NCBI RefSeq assembly: GCF_900100855.1
Contig: NZ_FNCB01000003.1
Span: forward strand, 62,001 to 126,000
Reading direction: 5' to 3'
DNA from: Idiomarina zobellii
GTDB lineage: Bacteria; Pseudomonadota; Gammaproteobacteria; Enterobacterales; Alteromonadaceae
Length of the DNA stretch: 64,000 nt
How positions within the stretch are numbered: position 1 is the stretch's first letter; every line of letters begins with the position of its first letter. Made by a program: the position numbers and the translations under genes. Positions 1-9,538 of this stretch are shown here, in pieces. The notes under the pieces are model-generated. The model was not told where the DNA came from and did not search any database. It worked only from the letters and a program-made list of their open reading frames with translations.

Positions 1-180
1 CGCATCATGACAGAATACCTGGTTATAGACTTAGCCAATGAGTCCATGAGTACTGAATACCCAGTAATAATGCGAGGGCCACAAGTGGTCGTTCGTGGTG
101 ATGGTTTAAGCGCCGACATGAGCGCAGAAATAATGGAGTTAAAACGACATGTTAAAACGGTTTTCCAGCCAAAGTCTTAG
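1..180 (+). CDS. lptC: LptC, C-terminal fragment
   Basis: This is the last 59 codons of a reading frame that is open from the first base and ends in TAG at 178-180. The residues fit the C-terminal end of LptC, the single-pass inner-membrane protein that passes lipopolysaccharide from LptB2FG to LptA. The fragment ends in a charged tail ([14 protein letters not shown]) typical of the family. Identification rests mainly on position, directly before lptA and lptB. The gene overlaps lptA by 32 bases, so the two are probably translationally coupled. The start lies outside the window. Confidence 0.85.
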   Translation, partial: RIMTEYLVIDLANESMSTEYPVIMRGPQVVVRGDGLSADMSAEIMELKRHVKTVFQPKS

Positions 181-685
181 CTTCCTGGCGCTATTAGTGC
201 TTCCTTTGGCTGTTATGGCACAAGGAAAAGCTGATTTTAAAAAGCCAATGGAAGTCGAGTCGAGCCACGAGCAGTTCGACATCAAGAATAATAAGCTAGT
301 ACTGACTGACAACGTTATCATTCGGCAAGGTACCTTGCTTATTAAAGCTGACCGACTTGAAGCCTCCGCCAGTGAAAGCGGTGAACAAGCAGACACCTTT
401 ATTGCAGAAGGCTCTCCGGCAACCTATACACAAACGCTGGAAAACGGTAATGAAATTAGTGCTCAAGCCAATAAGATAACCTACTTCCAGGCTGAGCAGC
501 GGCTGGAGTTAAGTGGCGATGCAAAAATTTCGCAAGGTACCAGTAGTTCAAGTGGCGATACTATTGTTTATGACTTGGCTGAGCAAACCATCTCGGCAAG
601 CAGTTCTGATACCGATAACGGACGCGTGATTACGATATTTACGCCGAAAACAAAAGACGAAAAAAACGATAACGAGAACCCTTAA
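149..685 (+). CDS. lptA: LptA, periplasmic LPS-transport bridge protein
   Basis: This 178-residue protein has a Sec signal peptide (hydrophobic run about 10-23, cleavage near VMA-QG at 24) and an OstA/LptA beta-jellyroll domain at about 33-150. It binds lipid A and forms the periplasmic bridge from LptC to LptD. Family-typical stretches are [18 protein letters not shown] near 54-71 and the [10 protein letters not shown] strand near 104-113. The C-terminal tail is acidic and lysine-rich, probably disordered. The start lies inside lptC. The stop is one base before the lptB start, so lptC-lptA-lptB read as one operon. Confidence 0.95.
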   Translation: MLKRFSSQSLSFLALLVLPLAVMAQGKADFKKPMEVESSHEQFDIKNNKLVLTDNVIIRQGTLLIKADRLEASASESGEQADTFIAEGSPATYTQTLENGNEISAQANKITYFQAEQRLELSGDAKISQGTSSSSGDTIVYDLAEQTISASSSDTDNGRVITIFTPKTKDEKNDNENP

Positions 686-686
686 T

Positions 687-1412
687 ATGGCAACCTTACG
701 AGTTAAACATCTCGCCAAAAGCTTTAAGCGTCGTCAGGTTGTAAAAGACGTCAGCCTGGAAGTCAGTCAGGGCCAAATTATTGGGCTGTTAGGGCCAAAT
801 GGCGCCGGCAAAACAACCACCTTCTATATGATAGTCGGCTTAATCAACAGCGACAAAGGCCAAATTTTACTGGATAAAGACGACTTAACCGCTCTACCTA
901 TGCACGAGCGTGCTCGCCGCGGAATTGGCTACTTACCGCAAGAGGCGTCTATTTTCAGAAAATTGACCGTGCGTGATAACTTGATGGCTATTTTAGAAAC
1001 TCGCAAAGAGCTCTCTGCAAACGAGCGCGAAGAGCAGCTCGACTCGCTGCTGGAGGAGTTTAATATTGGTCACATCGCTAATAGCCTGGGCATGAGCTTA
1101 TCTGGCGGCGAGAGGCGCCGCGTTGAAATCGCCCGCGCACTGGCTGCTGAGCCCACGTTTATTCTGTTAGATGAGCCTTTCGCAGGCGTTGACCCTATTT
1201 CGGTTATCGATATTAAGAAAATTGTTGAACATTTGAAGCAGCGTGGTATTGGTGTACTTATTACCGATCATAATGTCAGAGAAACGCTGTCCGTTTGTGA
1301 ACACGCGTATATTGTTAGTCATGGAGAACTTATTGCCAGCGGAGATGCAGAAAGTATATTATCGAATCAACAGGTTAAAGACGTTTACCTCGGTGAGCAG
1401 TTCACCCTTTAA
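687..1412 (+). CDS. lptB: LptB, ATPase of the LPS export ABC transporter
   Basis: This 241-residue cytoplasmic ABC ATPase powers extraction of lipopolysaccharide by LptB2FG. The Walker A motif is GPNGAGKT at 36-43, the Q-loop YLPQEASIF follows at 82-90, the signature LSGGE is at 138-142, the Walker B ILLDEP is at 159-164, and the switch histidine is in LITDHNVRE. Length matches E. coli LptB (241). It starts one base after lptA stops, which suggests coupled translation, and rpoN follows after 21 bases. lptF and lptG are not in the window. Confidence 0.97.
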   Translation: MATLRVKHLAKSFKRRQVVKDVSLEVSQGQIIGLLGPNGAGKTTTFYMIVGLINSDKGQILLDKDDLTALPMHERARRGIGYLPQEASIFRKLTVRDNLMAILETRKELSANEREEQLDSLLEEFNIGHIANSLGMSLSGGERRRVEIARALAAEPTFILLDEPFAGVDPISVIDIKKIVEHLKQRGIGVLITDHNVRETLSVCEHAYIVSHGELIASGDAESILSNQQVKDVYLGEQFTL

Positions 1413-1433
1413 TGTGATACCGGGACGATAACC

Positions 1434-2894
1434 ATGAGACAAAGTCTGCAGCTAAAAATTGGTCAGCAACTGACCATGACGCCTCAGTTACAACAAGCTA
1501 TACGCTTGCTGCAGCTCTCTTCGCTCGACTTACAGGCAGAGATTCAAGACGCTCTGGACAATAACCCACTGTTAGAAGTAGAGAGTGAGCAGTCCCAGGA
1601 CAGCGACAATGCGGACCATGTAAACTCCTCACATAAAGACGACAGCCAGCGCGAAACATCCGACGTTATTAAAACTCAGGAAATGCCGGAAGACCTGCCT
1701 GTCGACAGTACCTGGGACGATACTTATTCGTCATCTACGCCAGTCAATGGCGCAGCATCGAGCAATAAGTCGTACGACGGCGACTACGAGGTTTACCAAG
1801 GCTCAACCAGCGAATCTCTGCAGGATCATCTCATTTGGCAAATGCAGCTCTCACACTTTTCTGAGGAAGACACCGCCATTGGCGAAGCCATTATTGAGGC
1901 TATTGACGACAACGGTTATTTAACCGCCGATATCGACGACATTATAGAGTCTGTGCGCCTACCCGAGGTTGGCGAGGAAGAAGTTTGCATGGTACTCAAG
2001 CGCATTCAACATTTCGACCCTGTCGGAGTTGGTGCGCGCACAGTCAGTGAGTGTCTCGCTATTCAGTTACAACAACTGGATGACCGCACGCCGTTCAAAG
2101 ACGACGCCCTAACCCTTGTTTGCGATCATATGGACTTGTTAGGCAACCGCGATTTTCGCAATATTCAGCGCAAACTAAAGCTAACAGAAGGCGACTTGCG
2201 GGAAGTGATGCGCCTGATTCAGCAAATGCACCCGCACCCGGGCGAGCAAATTGCTCAGCAAGAAGTCGAGTACGTTGTTCCTGACGTTGCGGTCATGAAA
2301 AAGAATGGTCGCTGGGTGGTCGAATTAAATCCGGACAGCGTACCTAAATTAAAGGTGAATGAAGAATATGCTGCCTTAAGCAAGGCTGCGAAATCATCCG
2401 CTGACAGTCAGTATATTAAAAACCATACGCAAGAAGCTCGTTGGTTTATTAAAAGCCTCGAAAGCCGTAATGAAACACTGCTGAAAGTTGCCAACTGTAT
2501 TGTCCAGCGCCAGCAAGGCTTTTTTGAGTACGGCGAAGAGGCAATGAAGCCTATGGTACTCAACGATGTCGCCGAAGCGGTAGAAATGCATGAAAGCACA
2601 ATTTCACGAGTGACAACGCAGAAGTTTTTACATTGCCCAAGAGGCATTTTTGAACTGAAATACTTTTTCTCAAGCCATGTCAGTACAGAAGGTGGAGGTG
2701 AGTGTTCAAGTACCGCAATACGTGCTTTAATTAAGAAGTTAGTCGCTGCAGAAAATCGTAGCAAACCATTAAGCGACAGCAAAATCGCTGAACTGATAGC
2801 CGAGCAAGGCATCAAAGTAGCGAGGAGGACAATTGCGAAGTACCGGGAATCATTGAATATTCCCTCATCGAGTCAACGCAAGAGTCTTTTATAA
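1434..2894 (+). CDS. rpoN: RNA polymerase sigma-54 factor RpoN
   Basis: This is the sigma factor for enhancer-dependent promoters of nitrogen, flagellar and other genes. The 486-residue protein has the three expected parts: an N-terminal glutamine/leucine-rich region I (1-50, LKIGQQLTMTPQLQQAIRLL) that contacts bacterial enhancer-binding proteins, an acidic linker (about 55-120), and core-binding and DNA-binding domains. The RpoN box ARRTIAKYRE, which reads the -24 element, is intact near the C-terminus. The order lptB-rpoN-hpf-ptsN-rapZ-npr is the standard gammaproteobacterial one. Confidence 0.97.
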   Translation: MRQSLQLKIGQQLTMTPQLQQAIRLLQLSSLDLQAEIQDALDNNPLLEVESEQSQDSDNADHVNSSHKDDSQRETSDVIKTQEMPEDLPVDSTWDDTYSSSTPVNGAASSNKSYDGDYEVYQGSTSESLQDHLIWQMQLSHFSEEDTAIGEAIIEAIDDNGYLTADIDDIIESVRLPEVGEEEVCMVLKRIQHFDPVGVGARTVSECLAIQLQQLDDRTPFKDDALTLVCDHMDLLGNRDFRNIQRKLKLTEGDLREVMRLIQQMHPHPGEQIAQQEVEYVVPDVAVMKKNGRWVVELNPDSVPKLKVNEEYAALSKAAKSSADSQYIKNHTQEARWFIKSLESRNETLLKVANCIVQRQQGFFEYGEEAMKPMVLNDVAEAVEMHESTISRVTTQKFLHCPRGIFELKYFFSSHVSTEGGGECSSTAIRALIKKLVAAENRSKPLSDSKIAELIAEQGIKVARRTIAKYRESLNIPSSSQRKSLL

Positions 2895-2920
2895 CTTGTA
2901 AACTGCAGAAGGAAGACGTT

Positions 2921-3208
2921 ATGCAAATTAATCTTACTGGTCATCATATCGATATCACTGAGTCTCTGCGTGAGTATGTGGATACAAAATTTGCTAAGTT
3001 AGAGCGCCATTTTGACCATATAACCAACGTTCACGTCATCCTTAATGTTGAAAAAACGAATCAAAAAGCAGAAGCTACCGTGCATTTGAACGGCGGTGAA
3101 ATTTTTGCTGACTCTGTTCACGATGATATGTACGCAGCCATTGATGGTTTAATCGATAAGCTTGACCGTCAGGTTATTAAACACAAAGAAAAAATGAAAA
3201 AGCATTAG
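2921..3208 (+). CDS. hpf: Ribosome hibernation promoting factor (short HPF)
   Basis: This 95-residue protein is of the short HPF/YfiA type, which binds the 30S decoding channel and promotes 100S ribosome dimers in stationary phase. It shows the family opening MQINLTGHHIDITESLREYV and the basic motif DRQVIKHKEKMKKH at the end. It lacks the C-terminal dimerisation domain of long HPF, as expected in gammaproteobacteria. A good ribosome-binding site (GAAGGAAG) precedes the ATG. It sits 26 bases after rpoN and 3 bases before ptsN. Confidence 0.95.
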   Translation: MQINLTGHHIDITESLREYVDTKFAKLERHFDHITNVHVILNVEKTNQKAEATVHLNGGEIFADSVHDDMYAAIDGLIDKLDRQVIKHKEKMKKH

Positions 3209-3211
3209 TCC

Positions 3212-3682
3212 ATGCAAATAAGTGAGTTGTTAAGCCCCGACTGCACCAAGTGTGCAGTCGAGGGTGCAAGTAAAAAGCGGTTATTAGAAACCATTAGCCA
3301 AATTGTCGCGCCGAAACTGTCAGGCATTACCCGTCATGACATTTTTGAAAGCCTTATAAATCGCGAGCGCTTGGGAAGTACCGGCATTGGTTTAGGTATT
3401 GCGATACCTCATGGACGACTCGCTAAAGCCAGCCATCCGGTTGCCGTATTATTGACGTTGGATGAGCCGATTGAATTTGACGCTATTGATAACCAGCCGG
3501 TTGATATTATTTTTGCGCTGTTAGTACCTGAGTCAGAGCATGAAAACCATTTACAGACACTGGCCGCAGTTGCACGTCGCATGAACGACAAAGATTGCAC
3601 CAGAGCACTTCGCAACGCTGATACAGACAACGCACTTTATCAACTATTTATTGGGGAAGGTGAAGATAAGCCATGCAACTGA
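3212..3682 (+). CDS. ptsN: Nitrogen-PTS EIIA component PtsN
   Basis: PtsN is the EIIA-Ntr protein, the terminal phosphoacceptor of the regulatory nitrogen PTS (PtsP-NPr-PtsN). It controls potassium uptake and other targets by protein contact and does not transport sugar. The 156 residues form a single PTS EIIA type-2 domain. The phosphorylated histidine is His67 in the motif GIAIPHGRL. It overlaps rapZ by 10 bases, and its partner NPr is encoded two genes downstream, so the cognate pair is preserved. Confidence 0.96.
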   Translation: MQISELLSPDCTKCAVEGASKKRLLETISQIVAPKLSGITRHDIFESLINRERLGSTGIGLGIAIPHGRLAKASHPVAVLLTLDEPIEFDAIDNQPVDIIFALLVPESEHENHLQTLAAVARRMNDKDCTRALRNADTDNALYQLFIGEGEDKPCN

Positions 3683-4524
3683 TTATTGTCAGTGGTCGCT
3701 CGGGATCGGGTAAAACTATCGCCCTTCGAGTACTCGAGGATCTTGGCTTTTACTGTGTCGACAACTTACCCATTAGCCTACTACCAACACTGGTCCATGC
3801 GGTCATGGAACAGTATTCTAAAATTGCCATAAGCATTGACGTTCGCAACTTGCCAGAGCATTCAGAAGAGCTGCTCGATTCACTGAATTTTCTACCCAAA
3901 GGGGTTGAACCCGAAGTGCTATTTATTGATGCCGACGACAACACCCTGCTTAAGCGATTTGGTGAAACACGCCGGTTGCACCCGCTGTCGCAAAAAGAGT
4001 TACCTCTGGTTGATGCATTACAAGCCGAGCTTAAATTGTTAGAGCCCATTATGGAGCGCGCTACCTGGCGCCTCGACAGCAGCGACTTGTCATTGCATCA
4101 ACTTAGCGAAGAGGTGCGAGAGCGTGTATTAGGCAGAGCAGATAAAAAACTGATTATCGTTTTTCAGTCATTTGGGTTTAAGTATGGACTGCCGAAAGAC
4201 GCCGACTTTGTGTTTGACGCTCGCATATTGCCTAATCCGCACTGGCAACCCGAGCTCAAATTGCTCACGGGGTTAGACCCGGATGTGCAGCATTATTTCC
4301 GGCAACAGCCGTTAGTGACTAAGTTTATTTATCAGCTCGAAAACTTTTTAGGAACCTGGCTGCCACACTTCCAGCGCAGCAACCGCAGCTACTTAACAAT
4401 TGCTACAGGCTGTACTGGCGGGCAGCATCGTTCCGTTTATATTTCTCAGCAGTTAGCAGAGCGTTTTGAACAAAAATCGGTGAAAGTTCAGGTTCGTCAT
4501 CGGGAGTTAATGCAGCATGACTAA
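3673..4524 (+). CDS. rapZ: RapZ, RNase adapter protein
   Basis: RapZ (formerly YvcJ/YhbJ) is a nucleotide-binding RNA-binding protein that in E. coli delivers the small RNA GlmZ to RNase E to control GlmS. Its 283 residues match the family length (284 in E. coli). The Walker A motif GRSGSGKT is at 8-15, and the conserved C-terminal RNA-binding/metabolite-sensing part contains CTGGQHRSVYISQQL. It overlaps ptsN upstream and the NPr gene downstream by 8 bases, so the three are a tightly coupled unit. Whether GlmY/GlmZ exist in this organism cannot be seen here. Confidence 0.95.
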   Translation: MQLIIVSGRSGSGKTIALRVLEDLGFYCVDNLPISLLPTLVHAVMEQYSKIAISIDVRNLPEHSEELLDSLNFLPKGVEPEVLFIDADDNTLLKRFGETRRLHPLSQKELPLVDALQAELKLLEPIMERATWRLDSSDLSLHQLSEEVRERVLGRADKKLIIVFQSFGFKYGLPKDADFVFDARILPNPHWQPELKLLTGLDPDVQHYFRQQPLVTKFIYQLENFLGTWLPHFQRSNRSYLTIATGCTGGQHRSVYISQQLAERFEQKSVKVQVRHRELMQHD

Positions 4525-4792
4525 AGCTTGCAAGACACTTGTTATACAAAATAAACTAGGACTTCATGCTCGGGCAGCCACTAAACTTGCGCAGCTCACA
4601 CAGTCATTCAAATCTGAAATTACCGTTCAGCAAGGCGAGCAGTGTGTTAACGCAGCAAGTGTTATGTGTTTAATGCTACTTGCCAGTCAACAGGGCAAGT
4701 CGGTTGAGGTTTGTGCTGAAGGCGATGACGCAGAAGACGCATTAGTAGCAGTGAGTGAATTGTTCGAAGATCGCTTTGAGGAAAACGAGTAA
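4517..4792 (+). CDS. ptsO: NPr, HPr-like phosphocarrier of the nitrogen PTS
   Basis: This 91-residue HPr-family protein passes phosphate from PtsP to PtsN. The active-site histidine is His17 in NKLGLHARAA, and the regulatory-site region NAASVMCLMLL with Ser48 is present. The C-terminal helix is acidic (ELFEDRFEENE). Context distinguishes it from the sugar-PTS HPr: it overlaps rapZ and follows ptsN. The mgtE gene starts 3 bases after its stop. Confidence 0.94.
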   Translation: MTKACKTLVIQNKLGLHARAATKLAQLTQSFKSEITVQQGEQCVNAASVMCLMLLASQQGKSVEVCAEGDDAEDALVAVSELFEDRFEENE

Positions 4793-4795
4793 CAC

Positions 4796-6157
4796 ATGAT
4801 AGCCGAGCTGTCCGATAAAGAATATGCCATGCAAAGAATTCAGGAGGTTAACTCTGCGTTAGCCGACGGTATGTTCGTGGCCGCTCGACGCATGCTTCAC
4901 AACATGCCTGCCTGCGACGTTGCCTTACTTCTGGAGTCGTCGCCACCGAAAAGCCGTTCGAAAATCTGGAAGCTTGTCGACATTGACGAGCACGGCGAAA
5001 TTCTTGAAGAACTGAACGAAGAGGTTCAGAAAGATATTATTCGTCAGATGGCGCCGGAAAATCTGGCCGCCGCGACTGAAGGCATGGATACCGACGACTT
5101 GGCTTACGTGTTACGGGGTTTGCCCGAGCCAGTGTATCAGGAAGTCTTAAAGTCGATGGACGAAGGCGACCGGGAGCGGGCTGAAACCGCTCTTTCCTAC
5201 GCCGAAGACAGCGCTGGTGGTATCATGAATACTGATACCATTACGGTGCGCTCAGACGTCACCATCGACGTTGTATTGCGTTATCTGCGCCTTAAAGGGG
5301 AGTTACCGGAAGCAACAGACAAGCTCTATGTTGTCGACCGTAATGAAAAAGTTACCGGTGAAATATCTCTAACGCAATTACTGACCGTAGATCCCAGCCG
5401 CCGTATCGATGAAATTATGTCGTCAGATATTACGACCATACCCGTCGATATGGACGAAACCGAAGTTGCTAAGCTCTTCGAGCGTCATGACTGGGTCTCC
5501 GCACCGGTTGTGGACAGTGATCAGCAGCTCGTTGGTCGTATCACTATCGACGATGTGGTGGATATTATTCGCGAAGATGCTCAGCACTCTATGCTGAGTA
5601 TGGCAGGTTTGGAAGACGACGAAGATACCTTCGCGCCCGTACTGAAAAGTACCCGCCGCCGCACTGTTTGGTTAGCCGTCAACTTAGTTACCGCCTTGCT
5701 CGCCGCCATGGTGAGTTCATTATTCGAAGATATTTTAGCGCAAATGGCGGTGCTGGCTATTCTCAATACCATAGTTCCAAGTATGGGAGGAATTGCCGGT
5801 AGTCAGACTCTGACGTTGGTGATTCGGGGCATGGCGCTCGGCCATATAGGCTCCAGTAACTCTCGCTGGTTAATCGGTAAAGAGCTCGCAATAGGCTTTC
5901 TGAACGGCGTTATTTGGTCGGTACTTATTGCGGCGGTTGTCGCGCTCTGGAAGCAGGATTTACTGGTCGGCGGTATTATCGCCTTTGCCATGATGATGAA
6001 CTTACTGGCAGCAGCACTGGCCGGTGCAACCGTACCGCTGATACTGAAACGGTTTAACATTGACCCGGCTCTTGCCGGCGGTGTTATTCTGACGACGGTC
6101 ACCGATGTAGTGGGTATTTTCGCCTTCCTTGGCTCAGCAACCCTGTTACTCTCTTAA
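4796..6157 (+). CDS. mgtE: MgtE-family magnesium channel
   Basis: This 453-residue inner-membrane protein is a Mg2+ channel gated by cytosolic Mg2+. Domains run in the usual order: an N-terminal superhelical MgtE_N domain (about 30-130, with the motif AEDSAGGIMNTD at its end), a CBS pair (about 138-255), a connecting helix, and a C-terminal pore domain with about five membrane segments (290-453). The pore motif region AILNTIVPSMGGIAGSQTL is intact. It follows the NPr gene after 3 bases and is probably cotranscribed with it. I see no magnesium riboswitch upstream, because there is no leader. Confidence 0.93.
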   Translation: MIAELSDKEYAMQRIQEVNSALADGMFVAARRMLHNMPACDVALLLESSPPKSRSKIWKLVDIDEHGEILEELNEEVQKDIIRQMAPENLAAATEGMDTDDLAYVLRGLPEPVYQEVLKSMDEGDRERAETALSYAEDSAGGIMNTDTITVRSDVTIDVVLRYLRLKGELPEATDKLYVVDRNEKVTGEISLTQLLTVDPSRRIDEIMSSDITTIPVDMDETEVAKLFERHDWVSAPVVDSDQQLVGRITIDDVVDIIREDAQHSMLSMAGLEDDEDTFAPVLKSTRRRTVWLAVNLVTALLAAMVSSLFEDILAQMAVLAILNTIVPSMGGIAGSQTLTLVIRGMALGHIGSSNSRWLIGKELAIGFLNGVIWSVLIAAVVALWKQDLLVGGIIAFAMMMNLLAAALAGATVPLILKRFNIDPALAGGVILTTVTDVVGIFAFLGSATLLLS

Positions 6158-6172
6158 CCGCCCTAGGTGCGT

Positions 6173-6196
6173 AAAGGCAGGCTTAGTGACCTGCCA
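6173..6196 (-). terminator. Possible terminator overlapping the pmbA stop
   Basis: GGCAGG and CCTGCC (6-bp stem, 8-base loop that includes the pmbA stop codon) are followed on the minus strand by TTTACG. The T-run is short, so it may be a weak terminator or only an mRNA 3'-end hairpin. No T-run follows on the plus strand for mgtE. Confidence 0.4.
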
Positions 6197-7529
6197 CACT
6201 CATTTGCTCTAACAGTACAGAGCCGGTGTGCAACGCATGGCGATCATCCGTATCGTTACCAATAGCAACTATATTCGCCAGCATATCTTTTAAGTTTCCG
6301 GCGATAGTCACCTCCTCTACAGGGTATTGAATTTCACCATTTTCTACCCAAAAACCAGCGGCACCGCGTGAGTAGTCACCATTGACCAGATTAACACCCT
6401 GTCCCATAACCTCGGTTACAAGAAGCCCGGTTCCCATTTGCTGGCACAACTGCTGCAACGAGTTGTCTTGCTGACTTACACGCCAGTTATGTATGCCGCC
6501 TGCATGGCCGGTTGGTTGCATATCCATTTTACGAGCTGCGTAACTCGTCAACAGGTAGGTTTCGAGTGTTCCCTTGTCCACAATGGTTCTGTCTTGAGTT
6601 TTAAGGCCTTCCGCATCAAATGGTGAGCTTGCCAGGCCTCCCACAATATGTGGGCGCTCTTGAATGGTCAGCCACTCTGGCAACACCTGTTTGCCGAGGT
6701 GGTCGAGTAAAAAGCTCGACTTACGATACAAATTGCCACCACTAATAGCTGACACTAAATGCCCAAACAAGCTGCCAGCGATATCGGCGCGGAAAATGAC
6801 CGGGACTTTGGCGGTTGGTACCTGTCTGGCTCCCAGGCGAGACAACGTTTCACTGGCGGCGTCTTCTGCCACCTTCTCTGGCGTCCACAAGTCCGACGTT
6901 TTTCTCGCTACCGTGTAGCTCATGTCCCGCTGCATTTTATCGCCTTCACGGGCAATTAACGCACAGCCCAGGTTGTGGCGAGACTGCAGGAACCCGCCGA
7001 TAAAGTCGTGTGTGTTTCCATAAACACGGAAACCGGTATGACTTCCGTAGTGTGCGCCGTCGGAATTCACAATACGGTCATCGAGATTCAGTGCGTGCTT
7101 CTCGCACGCAAGCGCTTGCTCAATCGCATATTCGGCGCTTTGGTCACCCGGATGACACAAATCTAAGTCCGCAATTTCGGTTGCCATGAGCTCTGCCGGG
7201 GCCAAGCCATTATATGGGTCTGGCGACGTGAAACGAGCAATGTCACAGGCTTTCTCGACCGCCGCTTCAATAGCGTGCTTTGACAGGTCCGTAGTCGAAG
7301 CAGAGCCCTTCTGATTCCCCCGGTATACTGTGATACCTAATGCGCCGTCCTGATTAAACTCGACAGTCTCGACCTCACCCAAACGAGTCCCCACAGAAAT
7401 ACCTGAAGTTTGGCTAATAGAACATTCCGCATCACTGGCTCCTTTTTGCTTCGCCAGTGACAAGGCTTCTTTTACCGCAGCCTCAACCTGCCCCATCTCT
7501 TTATTAAGGTCATCCAGTTGTACTATCAA
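6183..7529 (-). CDS. pmbA: PmbA/TldE, partner subunit of the TldD protease
   Basis: This 448-residue protein is the non-metal-binding half of the TldD/TldE heterodimer, which degrades unfolded peptides and matures peptides such as microcin B17. Family blocks such as GISVGTRLGEVETVEFNQDG, TGHAGGIHNW and GDYSRGAAGFWVENGEIQ are present, and no HExxxH motif is seen, as expected. The start codon is TTG at 7529. I prefer it because a strong GAGGAGAG ribosome-binding site lies just upstream and the length then matches E. coli PmbA (450). The next ATG (7496) has no good site. The gene is divergent from yjgA with 53 bases between. Confidence 0.95.
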   Translation of the reverse strand: MIVQLDDLNKEMGQVEAAVKEALSLAKQKGASDAECSISQTSGISVGTRLGEVETVEFNQDGALGITVYRGNQKGSASTTDLSKHAIEAAVEKACDIARFTSPDPYNGLAPAELMATEIADLDLCHPGDQSAEYAIEQALACEKHALNLDDRIVNSDGAHYGSHTGFRVYGNTHDFIGGFLQSRHNLGCALIAREGDKMQRDMSYTVARKTSDLWTPEKVAEDAASETLSRLGARQVPTAKVPVIFRADIAGSLFGHLVSAISGGNLYRKSSFLLDHLGKQVLPEWLTIQERPHIVGGLASSPFDAEGLKTQDRTIVDKGTLETYLLTSYAARKMDMQPTGHAGGIHNWRVSQQDNSLQQLCQQMGTGLLVTEVMGQGVNLVNGDYSRGAAGFWVENGEIQYPVEEVTIAGNLKDMLANIVAIGNDTDDRHALHTGSVLLEQMSVAGH

Positions 7530-7582
7530 AAAACTCTCCTCACTGCTAAACTAGCGGCTTTAGCGCTAATCGAGTTGTAATT

Positions 7583-8116
7583 ATGTCGAAACGAAAATCA
7601 CAAAAACCATCCTCTGATATCGACGCTCATGACAATGACGATTTCGTCAGTAAGTCACAAAAAAAGCGCGAAATGGCAGAGCGACAAAAGGTCGGTACCG
7701 ACTTAGTCGAGCTCAGTGATGCTCAGTTAAAGAGCATGCCACTAGACGATGAGCTTCGTGACGCCGTATTACTGGCTCGTAAAATTCGTAATAAACACGA
7801 AGGCTACCGACGCCAGCTTCAATTCATTGGTAAACTGATGCGCTCCCGGGACATTGAGCCCATTGAACAAGCGCTGTCAGACCTTCGTAATGCGCACCAG
7901 CAGGAAACCACTAAGTTTCACGCTGTCGAAGACGCCCGGGACTCGCTCCTCAACGGTGGAGACGAGGCCTTGCAAAGCTTTATCGAGAACTACCCTCAGG
8001 CCGATCGTCAAAAAATCCGACAACTTATGCGCTTAGCTGAGCAGCAAAAAGCCCAGGAAAAGCCACCTAAGGCGGCCCGCGAGCTTTTTGTTTATCTGCG
8101 CAGCGTTATTCTTTAA
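7583..8116 (+). CDS. darP: YjgA/DarP, 50S ribosome-associated protein
   Basis: This 177-residue, highly charged, mostly helical protein belongs to the DUF615/YjgA family. In E. coli it associates with a late 50S precursor and the peptidyl-transferase-centre region. The typical start SKSQKKREMAERQKVGTDLV and the end ARELFVYLRSVIL are both present. It is the only plus-strand gene between pmbA and tldD, and its TAA stop abuts the TAA stop of tldD with no base between. The pmbA-yjgA neighbourhood is conserved in gammaproteobacteria. Confidence 0.93.
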   Translation: MSKRKSQKPSSDIDAHDNDDFVSKSQKKREMAERQKVGTDLVELSDAQLKSMPLDDELRDAVLLARKIRNKHEGYRRQLQFIGKLMRSRDIEPIEQALSDLRNAHQQETTKFHAVEDARDSLLNGGDEALQSFIENYPQADRQKIRQLMRLAEQQKAQEKPPKAARELFVYLRSVIL

Positions 8117-9538
8117 TTACTCCGTACCACCAACGGTCATTGAATCCAGTTTCAAGGTTGGTTGTCCGACACCAACAGGAACACTTTGACCGTCCTTACC
8201 ACAAACACCAACGCCGGCGTCCAGTTCCAGGTCATTGCCGACCATAGAAACCTGTGACATAGCATCAGGTCCGTTACCAATCAAGGTAGCCCCTTTTATT
8301 GGCGCGGTAATTTTACCGTCTTCAATTAAGTAAGCCTCTGACGCTGAAAACACAAACTGCCCTGAGGTTATGTCGACTTGTCCGCCGGCAAACTGAGGCG
8401 CATAAATGCCCTTTTTGACACTGCTGATAATCTCATCCGGCGTACTTTCGCCCGGCAGCATATAAGTATTCGTCATACGAGGCATGGGTAAATGAGCAAA
8501 GCTTTCCCGGCGACCATTACCGGTTACGCTTTGCTTCATTAGACGCGCGTTCATTTTATCCTGCATATAACCACGTAGGCGGCCATTCTCAATCAGAACA
8601 TTGTAACCACTCGGTGTTCCCTCGTCGTCTATGGTCATAGAGCCACGACGGTCATTCATAGTGCCGTCATCAACAATAGTACACAGCTCTGACGCCACTT
8701 TTTCACCCACACGACCAGAGTAAGCTGACGACCCTTTACGGTTAAAGTCTCCTTCCAGTCCATGACCAACCGCCTCATGCAGTAACACTCCAGGCCAACC
8801 TGCCCCTAAAACGACAGGCATGTTACCTGCAGGTGCCGGGCGCGCTTCTAAATTCACCAGCGCCTGGCGAACCGCCTCTTCGGCGAAGTGCTTCCAACGG
8901 GTACTGCCGTTTGTGTCTTCAATAAAAAATTCGTAACCAACGCGCGCTCCACCACCGGCGCTACCGCGCTCACGACGACCGTTTTGCTCCGCAATAACAG
9001 AGCAGTTCAAACGAATAAGCGGGCGCTTATCGGTAGCAAAGGTGCCATCTGTCGCAGCAACCAGTACATCGTCATAACTGCCACTTAAACTGACAACCAC
9101 TTGCGACACTCGGCTGTCCTGCGCACGCGCATGAGCATCAGTCTGTTTTAACAGCTCAATTTTTTCATCTTCCGACAGCGTATTTAAAGGATTAATGCCT
9201 TCATATCGTGATGCGGCCTGCACAGACTGTAACGCCGCTACCGACTTACTCTGTCCCTGACGGGCAATACCGCGGGCAGCTTCACTGGTGCGCTTAAGCG
9301 CTTCCAGTGTAATTTCATCAGCGTAAGCAAAGCCAGTTTTCTCGCCCTGCACCGCTCGAACGCCCATACCGGTTTCAATATGGAATGCGCCATTTTTAAT
9401 GATACCGTCTTCCAGTACCCAGGATTCATTGACACTGTGTTGCAGATAAATGTCTGCAAAATCAATTGTACCGCTGTATAACGTTGCCAACGCTTTACTA
9501 ATATCGCTCTCAGACAACGAATAATCATTTAGTGTCAT
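8117..9538 (-). CDS. tldD: TldD metalloprotease subunit
   Basis: TldD is the catalytic, zinc-binding subunit of the TldD/TldE protease. The 473-residue sequence carries the motif [11 protein letters not shown], with the HExxxH core at 254-259, and the family block [11 protein letters not shown] just after it. Length agrees with E. coli TldD (481). The partner pmbA is 600 bases away on the same strand. The gene overlaps the nitrilase-family gene upstream by 14 bases, which suggests a yhdP-nit-tldD operon as in related genomes. Confidence 0.96.
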   Translation of the reverse strand: MTLNDYSLSESDISKALATLYSGTIDFADIYLQHSVNESWVLEDGIIKNGAFHIETGMGVRAVQGEKTGFAYADEITLEALKRTSEAARGIARQGQSKSVAALQSVQAASRYEGINPLNTLSEDEKIELLKQTDAHARAQDSRVSQVVVSLSGSYDDVLVAATDGTFATDKRPLIRLNCSVIAEQNGRRERGSAGGGARVGYEFFIEDTNGSTRWKHFAEEAVRQALVNLEARPAPAGNMPVVLGAGWPGVLLHEAVGHGLEGDFNRKGSSAYSGRVGEKVASELCTIVDDGTMNDRRGSMTIDDEGTPSGYNVLIENGRLRGYMQDKMNARLMKQSVTGNGRRESFAHLPMPRMTNTYMLPGESTPDEIISSVKKGIYAPQFAGGQVDITSGQFVFSASEAYLIEDGKITAPIKGATLIGNGPDAMSQVSMVGNDLELDAGVGVCGKDGQSVPVGVGQPTLKLDSMTVGGTE

